Positions 16,754 to 26,529 are shown, numbered from the stretch's first letter. The stretch: DNA of 50,431 bases from an uncultured Clostridia bacterium (GCA_934233735.1 CAKQGQ010000017.1:1-50431); one strand, 5' to 3'. Notes: generated by a model from the letters alone, not told the origin. A program made the numbers and translations.

Positions 16754-17731
16754 ATGCGTTTATTAGAAGTAAAAGATTTAAAAACATATTTTACAACATC
16801 AAAGGGCAAAGCAAAAGCTGTGGACGGAGTCTCTTTCTCTTTGGATTACGGGCAGTGCCTGGGGCTTGTCGGCGAATCCGGCTGCGGAAAGACAACGACA
16901 GCTCTGTCAATCTGCCATCTGCTTCCGAAAGAGGGAAAAGTTGAAAGCGGGCAGATTCTTATGGAGGGCATCGATTACGGCACGCTCTCCGAAGAAGAAA
17001 TCATGAAACACAGATGGGAAGATGTGTCGATTATCTTCCAGGGCGCGATGAATGCGTTCAACCCCGTAAAGAAGGTCGGCTGGCAGATTGCCGAAGCCTG
17101 CATTCTCCATCAGGGAATGTCCAAAGAAGAGGCGTGGAAGAGAGCCGGAGATCTTTTTGAAATGGTTGGAATTGCCCGTGAGAGAGTCAGCCAGTACCCG
17201 CACGAGTTTTCAGGCGGCATGAAGCAGAGAGCGATGATTGCAATGGCGCTTGCGTGCAGTCCGAAGCTCATCATAGGCGACGAACCGACTACCGCACTTG
17301 ATGTAATGATACAGGCTCAGATTCTCGAGCTTTTGGAAAAACTCAGAAAAGAGCTGAACATGGGCATGATTTTGATAACCCACGACCTTTCGATTCTGAG
17401 TGAAACCTGCGACAAAATTGCGGTCATGTACGCAGGCAAGATTGCAGAGATGGGGACGGTGGATGACATTTTCAACCATCCGATGCATCCGTACACCAAG
17501 AAACTGTTGGCGTGCTTCCCGAACATAAGCAGCGGAAGCAGGGTGATTCCGGAAGGGATTCCGGGTTATCCGCCGAGCCTGATTGACCCGCCTGAAGGGT
17601 GCGGATTCTGCCCGAGATGTTCGGAAGCCTCCGGGATTTGTTCGGAAAAAGAACCGGAATACATACAGGCAGGGCCGGAGCATTTCATTTCGTGCCATCT
17701 GTGCGGGGAAGGCGGTGAGTATCATGGCTGA
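16754..17731 (+). CDS. Peptide ABC transporter ATP-binding protein (OppD/DppD type)
   Basis: 325 residues; ATG 16754 follows AGGAGG at six bases. It has Walker A GESGCGKTT (about 40-48), the signature FSGGMKQR, Walker B LIIGDEPTTALD and the H-loop THD. The Opp/Dpp C-terminal extension has the cysteine cluster GCGFCPRCSEASGIC, which binds an iron-sulfur cluster in some relatives. The Q-loop reads IIFQGAMNAFNPV, as in OppD. It energises the importer together with the next ATPase, whose gene overlaps its end by eight bases. Confidence 0.92.
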   Translation: MRLLEVKDLKTYFTTSKGKAKAVDGVSFSLDYGQCLGLVGESGCGKTTTALSICHLLPKEGKVESGQILMEGIDYGTLSEEEIMKHRWEDVSIIFQGAMNAFNPVKKVGWQIAEACILHQGMSKEEAWKRAGDLFEMVGIARERVSQYPHEFSGGMKQRAMIAMALACSPKLIIGDEPTTALDVMIQAQILELLEKLRKELNMGMILITHDLSILSETCDKIAVMYAGKIAEMGTVDDIFNHPMHPYTKKLLACFPNISSGSRVIPEGIPGYPPSLIDPPEGCGFCPRCSEASGICSEKEPEYIQAGPEHFISCHLCGEGGEYHG

Positions 17732-18728
17732 GAAAATGCTTGAAGTAAGAGACTTAAAGGTATATTTTGAGGTAAAAAAGAGCCTTGCATCGTCACTCTT
17801 TGGGAAGCCGCAGGTTTTGAAGGCGGTTGACGGCGTGAGCTTCGATATAAACAGAGGCGAAATTCTGTCCCTGGTAGGAGAATCGGGTTCCGGAAAAACG
17901 ACAACCGGCAAGGCTATTCTGCAGCTTGCGCCGGTGACCGAAGGAAGCATCCGCTTTCACGGTGAGGAAATTGTCGGCAGGAAGGATCTTTCGGAGTTCA
18001 GGAAGAATGCGCAGATGATTTACCAGGACCCGTATCAGTCCCTTAATCCGAGACAGTACATATCCGACATCGTCGGGGAAGCGCTGGATGTAAACGGGCT
18101 GGTTTCGACGCAGGAAGAACGCGAGTCTAAGATTAAGGAAGCGCTTGAAGATGCCGGACTGTCGCCTGCGGATGACTATATGTACAGAAGACCGTTTGAG
18201 CTTTCCGGAGGTCAGCGGCAGAGAGCGGCAATCGCCGGCTCGCTGATAATGAAGCCGGAATTCGTGGTTGCGGACGAGCCGGTGTCAATGCTGGATGCAA
18301 GTATCCGAACCGGAATCATCCGGCTGATGCTCAAGGAAAGAGACGAAAAAGGCGTTGCATATTTGTTCATAACCCACGACCTTTCCCTTGCGTGGCTCAT
18401 TTCGGACAAAATCGCGATCATGTATCTGGGTAAAATCATGGAAATCGGCACAGCGGATGAAATCGTAAACAATCCGAAGCACCCGTACAGCAAAGCGCTT
18501 TTGGGAATCATGCCGGTGCCGGGAAAAGTTCTGACCGAAAAACGAAAAATTCTTGAAGGCGAAACACCGAATGCAGGTGTTGAAATCAAGGGCTGCAAAT
18601 TCTGCGGAAGATGTCCGGAAGCAATGCCGAAATGTCACGAGATTGAGCCGGAAAACATCGAAATATCGCCGGGACACTTTGTGATGTGCCATAAATATTC
18701 CGGACAGGCGTCGGAAAAAACGGAGTAA
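17724..18728 (+). CDS. Peptide ABC transporter ATP-binding protein (OppF/DppF type)
   Basis: 334 residues from ATG 17724, eight bases inside the previous gene. It has Walker A GESGSGKTT (about 52-60), the Q-loop MIYQDPYQSLNPRQ typical of OppF, the signature LSGGQRQR and the C-terminal cysteine extension GCKFCGRCPEAMPKC. Walker B reads FVVADEPVSMLDAS. It forms the second nucleotide-binding subunit of the importer. Confidence 0.92.
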   Translation: MAEKMLEVRDLKVYFEVKKSLASSLFGKPQVLKAVDGVSFDINRGEILSLVGESGSGKTTTGKAILQLAPVTEGSIRFHGEEIVGRKDLSEFRKNAQMIYQDPYQSLNPRQYISDIVGEALDVNGLVSTQEERESKIKEALEDAGLSPADDYMYRRPFELSGGQRQRAAIAGSLIMKPEFVVADEPVSMLDASIRTGIIRLMLKERDEKGVAYLFITHDLSLAWLISDKIAIMYLGKIMEIGTADEIVNNPKHPYSKALLGIMPVPGKVLTEKRKILEGETPNAGVEIKGCKFCGRCPEAMPKCHEIEPENIEISPGHFVMCHKYSGQASEKTE

Positions 18729-18744
18729 GCAAGGAGGAGTTCCT

Positions 18745-20025
18745 ATGGAAATTTTAGAAAGCTTAAATCGACTGATGGAATTTCGCAGTATCAGCGAAGA
18801 CAGGGAGTGCTGCAAGAAGGCGCTGCGCTATGTACTCGGACTTGCGGAAAGCTTCGGCTTGAAGACAGCGCTTGGCAAATACGGCGATGTTGGGATCGTG
18901 GATCTCGGAGACGGCCCGGAAACGGTGGGAATCTTGGTGCATGTGGATGTCGTTGCGGAGGGAAATCCTGATTTGTGGAAATACGATCCGTTCTGCCTCA
19001 GTGAAGAGGGCGGCTTTTTATACGGACGGGGAATCGTGGACGATAAAGGTCCTGTAATTGCATGTCTGTATGCTTTGAAAGAAATAAAAGACAGAGAAAT
19101 TCCGCTGAAGAAAAAACTGCGCATGATTATCGGTACCAGTGAAGAAATCGAGTGGACGGATATGGCACATTATAAAGAGGAATTTGAACTTCCCGATTAT
19201 GGATTTTCGCCGGACGGAAACTTTCCGATTTATAACCGGGAAAACGGTTATATGGATATTGAGCTGATTTTTAAAGAGGATTTTTCCAAAGGATTTGATG
19301 CGTTCGAAGCCGGAGCAGCAACTAATTCCGTACCTTCCCGCGCATCGTTCAAGAAAAACGGGCAGACAGTGGTCTTTAGCGGCAAAGGGGCGCACAGCGC
19401 TTCGCCGGAGCTTGGGCAGAATGCGATTAATCTGCTTTGCGAAGAGGCAGCGAAATACGGTTTTTGGTTTGCGAGGACAATCAATGCGTATTTTCCGGAG
19501 GGCAGATATGCTTCCAACCTGAGATTCCGCAGGAAGGACGGACGAGCAAGCACGGACGAAGATTTGACGATAGTGCCAACGGTTTTAAAACAGGTTGGAG
19601 ATGAAATCCGCATCAATCTGAATGTGCGGCAGTCATTTGTTCTTTCGGCCGAAAGCATCCTGGAGGGTCTGCGGCAAAAAGAGAAAGAATGCGGTTATCG
19701 CGTCGTGCCGCGTGAAGTGCAGGAGGCGATTTTCGTCGATGAAAATCAGCCATGGCTGAAGCGAATGCAGAAAGTGACCGCTGCGTACGGAATGAGTACG
19801 GAATGTCTGCAGGCAAGTGGGTCCAGCTACGCGAAGTCGATGCCGCAGTTTGTGAGCTGGGGACCGGTGTTCCCGGATGACCCGGACTGCGCGCATATGG
19901 AAGATGAGGTTCAAAGCCTGAAAAGTTTTCTGAAAAGCGTAAGAATCTACACAGACTACCTGATTTTAGAAGGACAGAGCGAGCCGAACAATGCGGAAAA
20001 GGGAAAGGACGAAAAAAATGACTAA
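18745..20025 (+). CDS. M20 family dipeptidase (PepV-like)
   Basis: 426 residues; GGAGG precedes ATG 18745. Metal-site motifs of the M20 dipeptidases are visible: VGILVHVDVVAEG (first His and Asp), GRGIVDDKGP (bridging Asp) and GTSEEIEWTDM (catalytic Glu pair). The length and the insert domain fit PepV/carnosinase-type zinc dipeptidases that release amino acids from dipeptides in the cytoplasm. It is the eighth gene of the uptake operon and would finish the breakdown of imported peptides. Confidence 0.88.
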   Translation: MEILESLNRLMEFRSISEDRECCKKALRYVLGLAESFGLKTALGKYGDVGIVDLGDGPETVGILVHVDVVAEGNPDLWKYDPFCLSEEGGFLYGRGIVDDKGPVIACLYALKEIKDREIPLKKKLRMIIGTSEEIEWTDMAHYKEEFELPDYGFSPDGNFPIYNRENGYMDIELIFKEDFSKGFDAFEAGAATNSVPSRASFKKNGQTVVFSGKGAHSASPELGQNAINLLCEEAAKYGFWFARTINAYFPEGRYASNLRFRRKDGRASTDEDLTIVPTVLKQVGDEIRINLNVRQSFVLSAESILEGLRQKEKECGYRVVPREVQEAIFVDENQPWLKRMQKVTAAYGMSTECLQASGSSYAKSMPQFVSWGPVFPDDPDCAHMEDEVQSLKSFLKSVRIYTDYLILEGQSEPNNAEKGKDEKND

Positions 20026-21211
20026 AGTATTGGAGCAGGACAAAATCCCTTATACTGATGTTGTCAAGCTAACAAAAGAAATGGTTGGAATCAAAAGCTT
20101 TTCTTTTATGGAAAACCAGGAAGAAGAGATTTCAAAGTATATTTTAGATTTCTTTCTTAAACATGACATCGAGGCTTACCGGACGGAAATTGTACCGGGG
20201 AGGTACAACACCTTTGCAATTCTGAAGGGAGAGGATTCAGAGAATAATCCGTCGCTTCTCCTCACGGGACACATGGATACGGTTCCGGCATATGACTTTA
20301 AGGAGGCATTTACGGCAAGAGAAGACGAGGAGTATATTTACGGAAGAGGCTCCTGCGATATGAAAGGTGCGCTCGCAGCGATGATGTGCGCTATGGTGCA
20401 TTTGAAGGAAAGCGGAGTGAGACTGAAAGGCGATTTGATTTTCTGCGGAGTTGCGGACGAAGAAGAGGCGGGAATCGGAACCGAGAGTCTGATTCAGACC
20501 GGACCGGAAGCGGCCTATGCGGTCATCGGAGAGCCTACCAAGCTTGAAATCGCACTGGGACACAAGGGGCTGGAATGGATAGAAATATCCTTTAAAGGCA
20601 AGAAGGTTCACGGTGGTGCGCAGAAAGACGGCGTGAATGCAATTATGATGGCCGGTCGGTTCCTGCACAAGCTTGAAACCGAATACCTGCCGGTGCTCGA
20701 AAAGCGGACACACCCGGTTCTTGGAACAGCGACGCTGAATATCGGTACTATCACAGGCGGTGACCAGCCAAGTACGGTTGCGGATAAATGCAGCATAAGG
20801 CTTGACAGAAGATGCCTTACGGATGAGACCATCACGCAGGTATACGAGGAACTTCAGGCGATTTGCGATGAATTGCATGAAGAAGATCCGAAATTCGAGG
20901 CGGAAATCCGGGATGTATTTAACGGCGAGACGATGCCGCACATTCCTTTCTGCACCGAGGAAGATTCTCCGCTCGTAAAGGCGGCACAAAATGCACTTGC
21001 AGAAGAAGGAACAGAGCCTGTGCTGACCTGCTTTCCGGCGTGGAGCGATGCAGGATTTATGAATGCACTGACGAAGAGCGAATGCATTGTGCTTGGCCCG
21101 GGGGATTTATCCGTGGCGCACTCGATACACGAAAAAATCAGCAAAAAACAGCTTGCCGATGCTGTGAAGGTGTACGAACATATGGCGAAAGAGCTTTGCC
21201 AAACAGTGTAA
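20018..21211 (+). CDS. M20 family peptidase/deacylase (ArgE/DapE/CPG2 type)
   Basis: 397 residues from ATG 20018, eight bases inside the previous gene; GGAAAGGA lies just ahead. Motifs: LLTGHMDTVPAYD, YGRGSCDMKGALAAM and VADEEEAGIGTESL, with the dimerisation domain in the middle (HGGAQKDGVNAI). The family includes acetylornithine deacetylase, succinyl-diaminopimelate desuccinylase and carboxypeptidase G2-like enzymes. Position at the end of a peptide-salvage operon favours a peptidase or acyl-amino acid hydrolase over a biosynthetic role, but the substrate is open. Confidence 0.85.
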   Translation: MTKVLEQDKIPYTDVVKLTKEMVGIKSFSFMENQEEEISKYILDFFLKHDIEAYRTEIVPGRYNTFAILKGEDSENNPSLLLTGHMDTVPAYDFKEAFTAREDEEYIYGRGSCDMKGALAAMMCAMVHLKESGVRLKGDLIFCGVADEEEAGIGTESLIQTGPEAAYAVIGEPTKLEIALGHKGLEWIEISFKGKKVHGGAQKDGVNAIMMAGRFLHKLETEYLPVLEKRTHPVLGTATLNIGTITGGDQPSTVADKCSIRLDRRCLTDETITQVYEELQAICDELHEEDPKFEAEIRDVFNGETMPHIPFCTEEDSPLVKAAQNALAEEGTEPVLTCFPAWSDAGFMNALTKSECIVLGPGDLSVAHSIHEKISKKQLADAVKVYEHMAKELCQTV

Positions 21212-21230
21212 ATATAGTAAATAAAGAATG

Positions 21231-21273
21231 GGAAACTCCGCAGAAGCGTGAAGACGCGACGTGCGGAGTTTTC
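21231..21273 (+). terminator. Terminator of the peptide operon
   Basis: GGAAACTCCGCA pairs with TGCGGAGTTTTCC (one bulge), with a second small hairpin (GCGT-gaag-ACGC) inside. The T run is short. It lies 20 bases after the last stop codon. Confidence 0.72.
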
Positions 21274-21378
21274 CTGTAAAAGGGAGATTTTGTCGGAAAT
21301 TTCATGGTTTTGTAATATTTTTCGACATTTTCCGAGATAAGAAAAAATTTTTTTAGTGATTTTTGTTTTTTGTTGTAG

Positions 21379-21384
21379 TATAAT
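21379..21384 (+). promoter_or_regulatory. -10 box of a probable rnf operon promoter
   Basis: A perfect TATAAT lies 50 bases before rnfC in a very AT-rich stretch (21290-21430). No convincing -35 box stands at 17 bases; T-rich DNA fills the place. Nothing else was recognised between the terminator and rnfC. Confidence 0.5.
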
Positions 21385-21433
21385 ATATTTTGTATGATTT
21401 TATATAAAATTTAGAAAGGAAGGTCTCACACAC

Positions 21434-22744
21434 ATGAGTCAAAAACATTTACAGAGCATCCATGTGAGTCATTATAAGCACACTGCCGGGTGTGCAACAG
21501 AAATAATGCCTACGCCGGATGTTGTAAAGATTTCTATGTCTCAGCATATCGGAGCACCTTGTAAACCGCTGGTAGCTAAGGGCGACTATGTTAAAGTCGG
21601 CCAGAAAATCGGCGACACAGACGCTTTCGTAAGTGCACCTATCCACTCCGGCGTATCCGGCACGGTTATCGCCATCGAGGAGCAGAGAAATGCAGCAGGC
21701 GGATTTGAAACGCTTGTAGTCATTGAAACAGACAAGAAACAAGAATTATCTGAGGAAGTAAAAGTTCCGGAAGAACCAAAGGATTTAGCTGAATTTGTAA
21801 AAGCAGTCAGAGAATCCGGCTTGGTAGGTTTGGGAGGAGCATCTTTCCCGACGCACATCAAATTTAACCCTAAGAACATTGATGATGTTCATGCGCTCGT
21901 AGTTAACGCTGCGGAATGTGAACCGTTCATTACATCCGACCACAGATTAATGCTGGAAACACCGGATGCACTGCTTGACGGATGTCTTCTGATTATGAAG
22001 TACATCGGACTTGACAAGGGCTATATCGCAATCGAAGAAAACAAGATGGACGCGATTCAGCTTCTTGACAAGCGTATCAAGGAACGCGGAATCACAAACA
22101 TCGAAACATTCAAGCTTCAGGCAAGATACCCGAAGGGTGCTGAACGTGTGCTTGTATATGAAATCACCGGTAAAAACATGGACGCAGGTGTACTCCCTGC
22201 AGATATGGGTGTAATTCTTGACAACGTTACGACAGTTGCATTCGTAGGACAGTACTTCAAGACAGGCCGTCCTCTGACAACGAAGCGAGTAACGGTTGAC
22301 GGAGATGCTGTAGCAGAGCCTAAGAATGTCATCGCACCAATCGGAACTTCCATTCACGATGTCATCGAATTCTGCGGCGGCTATAAAGCAGAGCCGAAGA
22401 AGATTTTGATGGGCGGACCTATGATGGGAAGAGCTATCTACTCCGACGCTATGCCGCTGGTAAAGAACAACAATGCAATCTTAGCGTTCTCCGGCCCGCA
22501 GAGCATCGTAAAAGAAGAAACTGCATGCATCAACTGCGGAAGATGCCATAAGGCATGTCCGTTCAAACTCATTCCGACAGCTTTGGCTAAGGCTTACGAA
22601 ATGAGAGATGCTCAGGCTTTGAAAGACCTGAGAGTTATGCAGTGCATGAACTGCGGCTCATGTTCCTACATTTGCCCGGCTCACAGACCTTTAGGATTTA
22701 TCAATACTTTAGGTAAAACGGTACTGAAGGAGGCAGGAATCTAA
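21434..22744 (+). CDS. rnfC: Rnf complex subunit RnfC
   Basis: 436 residues. It has the N-terminal barrel-sandwich domain (residues 1-95), then the NADH-binding fold (GLVGLGGASFPTHIKF and VVNAAECEPFITSDH) seen in NuoF-like proteins. Two [4Fe-4S] motifs near the C-terminus read CINCGRCHKACPFKLIP and CMNCGSCSYICPAHRPL. RnfC is the peripheral NADH-oxidising or reducing subunit of the ferredoxin:NAD+ oxidoreductase. GGAAGG lies ten bases ahead of the start. It is the first gene of a six-gene operon with one-base stop/start overlaps. Confidence 0.96.
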   Translation: MSQKHLQSIHVSHYKHTAGCATEIMPTPDVVKISMSQHIGAPCKPLVAKGDYVKVGQKIGDTDAFVSAPIHSGVSGTVIAIEEQRNAAGGFETLVVIETDKKQELSEEVKVPEEPKDLAEFVKAVRESGLVGLGGASFPTHIKFNPKNIDDVHALVVNAAECEPFITSDHRLMLETPDALLDGCLLIMKYIGLDKGYIAIEENKMDAIQLLDKRIKERGITNIETFKLQARYPKGAERVLVYEITGKNMDAGVLPADMGVILDNVTTVAFVGQYFKTGRPLTTKRVTVDGDAVAEPKNVIAPIGTSIHDVIEFCGGYKAEPKKILMGGPMMGRAIYSDAMPLVKNNNAILAFSGPQSIVKEETACINCGRCHKACPFKLIPTALAKAYEMRDAQALKDLRVMQCMNCGSCSYICPAHRPLGFINTLGKTVLKEAGI

Positions 22745-23727
22745 TGGATAAGAAATATTATGACAATTTAATCGTATCCGCGTCTCCTCATCTTGTGACC
22801 GCATTGGATACACAGAAGACCATGCTGATGGTTATCCTCGCACTGGTACCTTCTTTACTCGTTAGTACATATGTATTCGGTTTCAGAGTTCTGATTCTGA
22901 CTGCCGTATGTATCGCAGCTTCCATGTTCTTCGAATGGGCGTGGAACAAACTTATGAAGAAACAGCAGACAGTCGGCGACCTCAGTGCCGCTCTGACAGG
23001 TACTTTGATTGCTTTCAATGTTCCGTCGGGACTTCCGTACTGGATTGCAATCGTGGGCTGCTTCGTAGCTATCATCGTAGTTAAACAGTTATTCGGCGGC
23101 GTTGGCAAAAACATCGTTAACCCTGCAATTACAGCCAGAATCGTGCTGTTCATCTCTTTTGCAACCGAAATGACGACGTGGCCGCTTCCGAGAATGAACC
23201 AGACGGCAGATGCGCTTACAGGTGCAACTCCGCTCGGCGTTTTAGCAGAAGGAAATCCGGTAGATCTTCCAAGCAATATGGAACTCTTCCTTGGATATGT
23301 CGGCGGTTCCATGGGTGAAGTCAGTGCAATTGCACTGCTCATCGGCGGAATCTTCCTCGTATGGAAGAAGATTATCAGCCCGATTATCCCATGCTGCTTC
23401 ATCGGCACGGTATTTGTATTCTCGCTTATCTACTACGGAGCAACCGGAAACGGCGATGCGCTTCAGATGGCGATTTTCCATATCCTTGCCGGCGGCGTAA
23501 TGCTCGGTGCAATTTTCATGGCTACAGACTATGTAACTTCTCCGTTATTACCTGCAGGAAAGGTTGTATTCGGTATCGGCTGCGGCATTATTACAATGCT
23601 TATCAGACTGTTCGGTCAGTATCCGGAAGGCGTATCCTTCTCCATCTTGATCATGAACTGCCTGACACCGCTCATCGACACCTTCTTCCAGAAGAGAATG
23701 TATGGAGGTGCTAAGAATGAAAAGTAA
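22744..23727 (+). CDS. rnfD: Rnf complex subunit RnfD
   Basis: 327 residues with about nine to ten membrane helices. The covalent FMN site is in LTGATPLGV, with T162 as the acceptor. This integral subunit carries electrons across the membrane and helps move Na+ or H+. Its ATG overlaps the rnfC stop by one base. ApbE, which attaches the flavin, is encoded at 29954-31099. Confidence 0.95.
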   Translation: MDKKYYDNLIVSASPHLVTALDTQKTMLMVILALVPSLLVSTYVFGFRVLILTAVCIAASMFFEWAWNKLMKKQQTVGDLSAALTGTLIAFNVPSGLPYWIAIVGCFVAIIVVKQLFGGVGKNIVNPAITARIVLFISFATEMTTWPLPRMNQTADALTGATPLGVLAEGNPVDLPSNMELFLGYVGGSMGEVSAIALLIGGIFLVWKKIISPIIPCCFIGTVFVFSLIYYGATGNGDALQMAIFHILAGGVMLGAIFMATDYVTSPLLPAGKVVFGIGCGIITMLIRLFGQYPEGVSFSILIMNCLTPLIDTFFQKRMYGGAKNEK

Positions 23728-24289
23728 TACATTTAAAGAATATATTCAACCGACAGTTGTTCTCGTAGCCATCTGTCTGATTATCACTTTTGCGCTGGCA
23801 TATGTGAACTCCATCACTGCGCCGATTATCGCAGACAATTCAGCAAAGGCTGCTGATGCAGCCAGAGCAGAGCTTCTTCCGGCAGCAACTTCCTTCACAC
23901 CGTATGACGGAGAACTGCTTGAAGTGGTAAAAGATAAAGTATTTGTAGAAGACTGCTACATTGCTGAGGGCGTTGGCATGGTTGTTACCGTTAAGACTGC
24001 TTCCTTCGGAGGCCTTCTTACGGAAATGGTTGGCATCGACGCTAACGGCGCAATCACAGGCGTTAAGGTAACCGCTCATGCGGATACAAAAGGTCTGGGT
24101 ACGAAAGCACATGAGTCTTCCTACCTTGATCCAAACTATAACGGAAAAACAGAACTTGCAAATGCTGATAACATCAAAGGCGACACTTCCGTAACCTTCA
24201 TCAGCGGTGCTACGATTTCCTCCAACGGTGTTTACCAGGGAGTATGCGCAGCCTTAAAGCAGTTCGAAGCAGTAGGAGGTGCTAACTAA
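23717..24289 (+). CDS. rnfG: Rnf complex subunit RnfG (FMN-binding)
   Basis: 190 residues; ATG 23717 lies six bases after GGAGGTG, inside the rnfD end. One N-terminal membrane anchor (about 12-34) is followed by an extracytoplasmic FMN-binding domain. The flavinylation motif is FISGATISSNG with T166 as the acceptor residue. It passes electrons between RnfD and the other membrane subunits. Confidence 0.95.
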   Translation: MKSNTFKEYIQPTVVLVAICLIITFALAYVNSITAPIIADNSAKAADAARAELLPAATSFTPYDGELLEVVKDKVFVEDCYIAEGVGMVVTVKTASFGGLLTEMVGIDANGAITGVKVTAHADTKGLGTKAHESSYLDPNYNGKTELANADNIKGDTSVTFISGATISSNGVYQGVCAALKQFEAVGGAN

Positions 24290-25050
24290 TGAAAGAAAAA
24301 GTAAATAGATTAGCCGTCCTTACGAAGGGCATCATTAAAGAAAACCCGAACCTTGTATTGCTGCTTGGTACTTGTCCGACACTTGCGACAACATCCTCTG
24401 CATTCAATGGTATGGGTATGGGTATCGCGGCAACAGCAGTATTGATTTGTTCCAATATTGTAATTTCTCTGCTTGCTAAGATTATTCCGGATAAAGTAAG
24501 AATCCCGTGCTATATCGTAGTTATTGCCGGATTCGTAACACTCGTACAGTTCATCGTACAGGCATTCGCAGAACCGCTTTACAATTCACTTGGCGTGTTC
24601 CTGCCTCTTATCGTAGTTAACTGTATCATCCTCGGAAGAGCCGAAATGTTCGCAAACAAGAATGGCGTTCTGGATTCCGCTTTAGACGGTATCGGAATGG
24701 GCCTTGGTTTCACGCTTTCCCTTACATGCATCGGTGCTGTAAGAGAAATCATCGGCAACGGAACGATTTTCTCCGGATTCTTCCTTGGTTCCGAAGAATT
24801 AGTGGCTAAACTGACAATCGCAATTCCGTTCATTTCCGAACATCCGATGCTGATTATCGCACTTGCACCGGGCGGATTCTTCGTTTATGCCTGCGCTATC
24901 GCAGTTGTAAACAAGATCCTTGCTTCCAAGGGCAAGAAGCCGAGAGATTTCGGATGTCAGGGCTGTGCACTTGCAAGCATGTGCAATCAGGAAAAATGTT
25001 TGGAAGAATTAGACGGACTTAAAATTGAAACGAAAGGAGTTGAAGCATAA
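24289..25050 (+). CDS. rnfE: Rnf complex subunit RnfE
   Basis: 253 residues, six membrane helices. The N-terminus carries the family marker NPNLVLLLGTCPTLATT and the middle LPLIVVNCIILGRAEMFA. The C-terminal tail has CQGCALASMCNQEKC, a cysteine-rich extension on the cytoplasmic side. It forms the membrane core with RnfA. Start and stop overlap its neighbours by one base each. Confidence 0.95.
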   Translation: MKEKVNRLAVLTKGIIKENPNLVLLLGTCPTLATTSSAFNGMGMGIAATAVLICSNIVISLLAKIIPDKVRIPCYIVVIAGFVTLVQFIVQAFAEPLYNSLGVFLPLIVVNCIILGRAEMFANKNGVLDSALDGIGMGLGFTLSLTCIGAVREIIGNGTIFSGFFLGSEELVAKLTIAIPFISEHPMLIIALAPGGFFVYACAIAVVNKILASKGKKPRDFGCQGCALASMCNQEKCLEELDGLKIETKGVEA

Positions 25051-25625
25051 TGGCACAGTGGATTAGCATTTTAATCGCTATGATTTTAGTAAACAACTAT
25101 GTTCTCGCTCAATTCCTTGGTATTTGTCCGTTCCTGGGCGTATCCAAGAAATTAGACTCTGCTGTAGGTATGGGCGTAGCCGTTATTTTCGTAATGGTAC
25201 TGGCAACCGCCGCTACATGGCCAATCATGCAGATTCTGAACGATTGGAAAATAGCATATTTGCAGACGATCGTATTCATCCTCGTTATCGCAGCACTCGT
25301 ACAGTTCGTAGAAATGGTACTGAAGAAGTTCATCCCGGCACTGCATAAGCAGCTCGGCGTATATCTTCCGCTGATTACCACAAACTGTGCGGTACTCGGC
25401 GTTTGTATCAACAACATCGATGCAGGTTACGGATACGGACTGTCTTTAATTAACTCTTTAGGCGCAGGTATCGGTTTCCTTCTTGCAATGGTTATCTTCT
25501 CCGGAATGAGAAGCAAACTCGAAGGAAATACGGATATTCCGGCACCGTTCCAGGGAGTACCTATCACTATGACTGCAGCCGCACTGTTATCCCTCGCATT
25601 TATGGGATTCGGCGGTTTAGTATAA
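25050..25625 (+). CDS. rnfA: Rnf complex subunit RnfA
   Basis: 191 residues, six membrane helices, homologous in layout to RnfE but inverted in topology. Markers are NNYVLAQFLGICPFLGVSKK and LPLITTNCAVLGVCINN; the conserved cysteines in these two stretches hold an intramembrane [2Fe-2S] cluster shared with RnfE in characterised complexes. Confidence 0.95.
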   Translation: MAQWISILIAMILVNNYVLAQFLGICPFLGVSKKLDSAVGMGVAVIFVMVLATAATWPIMQILNDWKIAYLQTIVFILVIAALVQFVEMVLKKFIPALHKQLGVYLPLITTNCAVLGVCINNIDAGYGYGLSLINSLGAGIGFLLAMVIFSGMRSKLEGNTDIPAPFQGVPITMTAAALLSLAFMGFGGLV

Positions 25626-25641
25626 GAAGGAGGCGGAGAAA

Positions 25642-26499
25642 ATGAATGCAATTTTAACACCAGTATTATTGGTAGTCGCAATGGGTTTCGTTTTCGCTGT
25701 AATCCTTACTATCGCAGCTAAGGTATTCTTCGTACCTGTTGATGAAACCGTTATTAAGCTTAGAGAACAGCTCCCAGGCGCAAACTGCGGCGGATGCGGA
25801 TTCGCTGGATGTGATGATTATGCGTCTGCTTTAGCAGCAGATCCGGAAGGTGTAGGACCGAATAAATGTCCGGTAGGTGGCGCAGATTGTGCTGCAGCAC
25901 TTGCTGCCATTTTAGGAATGGAAGCAGGCTCTGCAGAACCACAGGTTGCTACTGTAATGTGTAACGGAAATGCGCAGGCGGTTAAGTCCCTTCTTGAATA
26001 TCAGGGTCTTACAACTTGTTCTGCAGCTTCCACACTTTACGGCGGTATGAACCAGTGCAAATACGGATGTCTCGGACTTGGCGACTGTACAAGAGCTTGT
26101 AATTTCGATGCAATCAAGATTTGCGACGGCGTTGCCGTTGTAGCAAGAGACCTTTGCACAGGCTGCGGTGCATGCGCATCTGCATGTCCGAAGCATGTCA
26201 TCAGAATCGCACCGGCTAAGAACAAGGTTGTTGTTCAGTGCCACTCGGAAGACAAGGGCGCTGTAACCCGCAAAGCATGTTCAAACGGATGTATTGCATG
26301 CGGAAAATGTACGAAAGTATGTAAGTTTGAGGCTATTACAGTTGAAAACAATCACGCATACATCGATCCGGAAAAATGTAAGAATTGCGGACTTTGCGCG
26401 AAAGAATGTCCTACAGGCGCTATCAATAACATGAGAGCAAAGAGAAAACCTGCACAGGCTCCAGCTCCTGCGCCGGCAGCAGAAGCGAAAGAAGCTTAG
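25642..26499 (+). CDS. rnfB: Rnf complex subunit RnfB (ferredoxin-like)
   Basis: 285 residues; GGAGGCGGAG precedes the ATG. One N-terminal membrane helix (about 5-27) comes first, then the DUF4445-like cluster site GANCGGCGFAGCDDYA. Further cysteine motifs are KYGCLGLGDCTRAC, CTGCGACASACP, CIACGKCTKVCK and CKNCGLCAKECP, followed by an Ala/Pro-rich tail. RnfB takes electrons from reduced ferredoxin and feeds the complex. It ends the operon and is followed by a strong terminator. Confidence 0.96.
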   Translation: MNAILTPVLLVVAMGFVFAVILTIAAKVFFVPVDETVIKLREQLPGANCGGCGFAGCDDYASALAADPEGVGPNKCPVGGADCAAALAAILGMEAGSAEPQVATVMCNGNAQAVKSLLEYQGLTTCSAASTLYGGMNQCKYGCLGLGDCTRACNFDAIKICDGVAVVARDLCTGCGACASACPKHVIRIAPAKNKVVVQCHSEDKGAVTRKACSNGCIACGKCTKVCKFEAITVENNHAYIDPEKCKNCGLCAKECPTGAINNMRAKRKPAQAPAPAPAAEAKEA

Positions 26500-26529
26500 G
26501 ATTAACCTTTCTAAAATGAAATAATAAAG

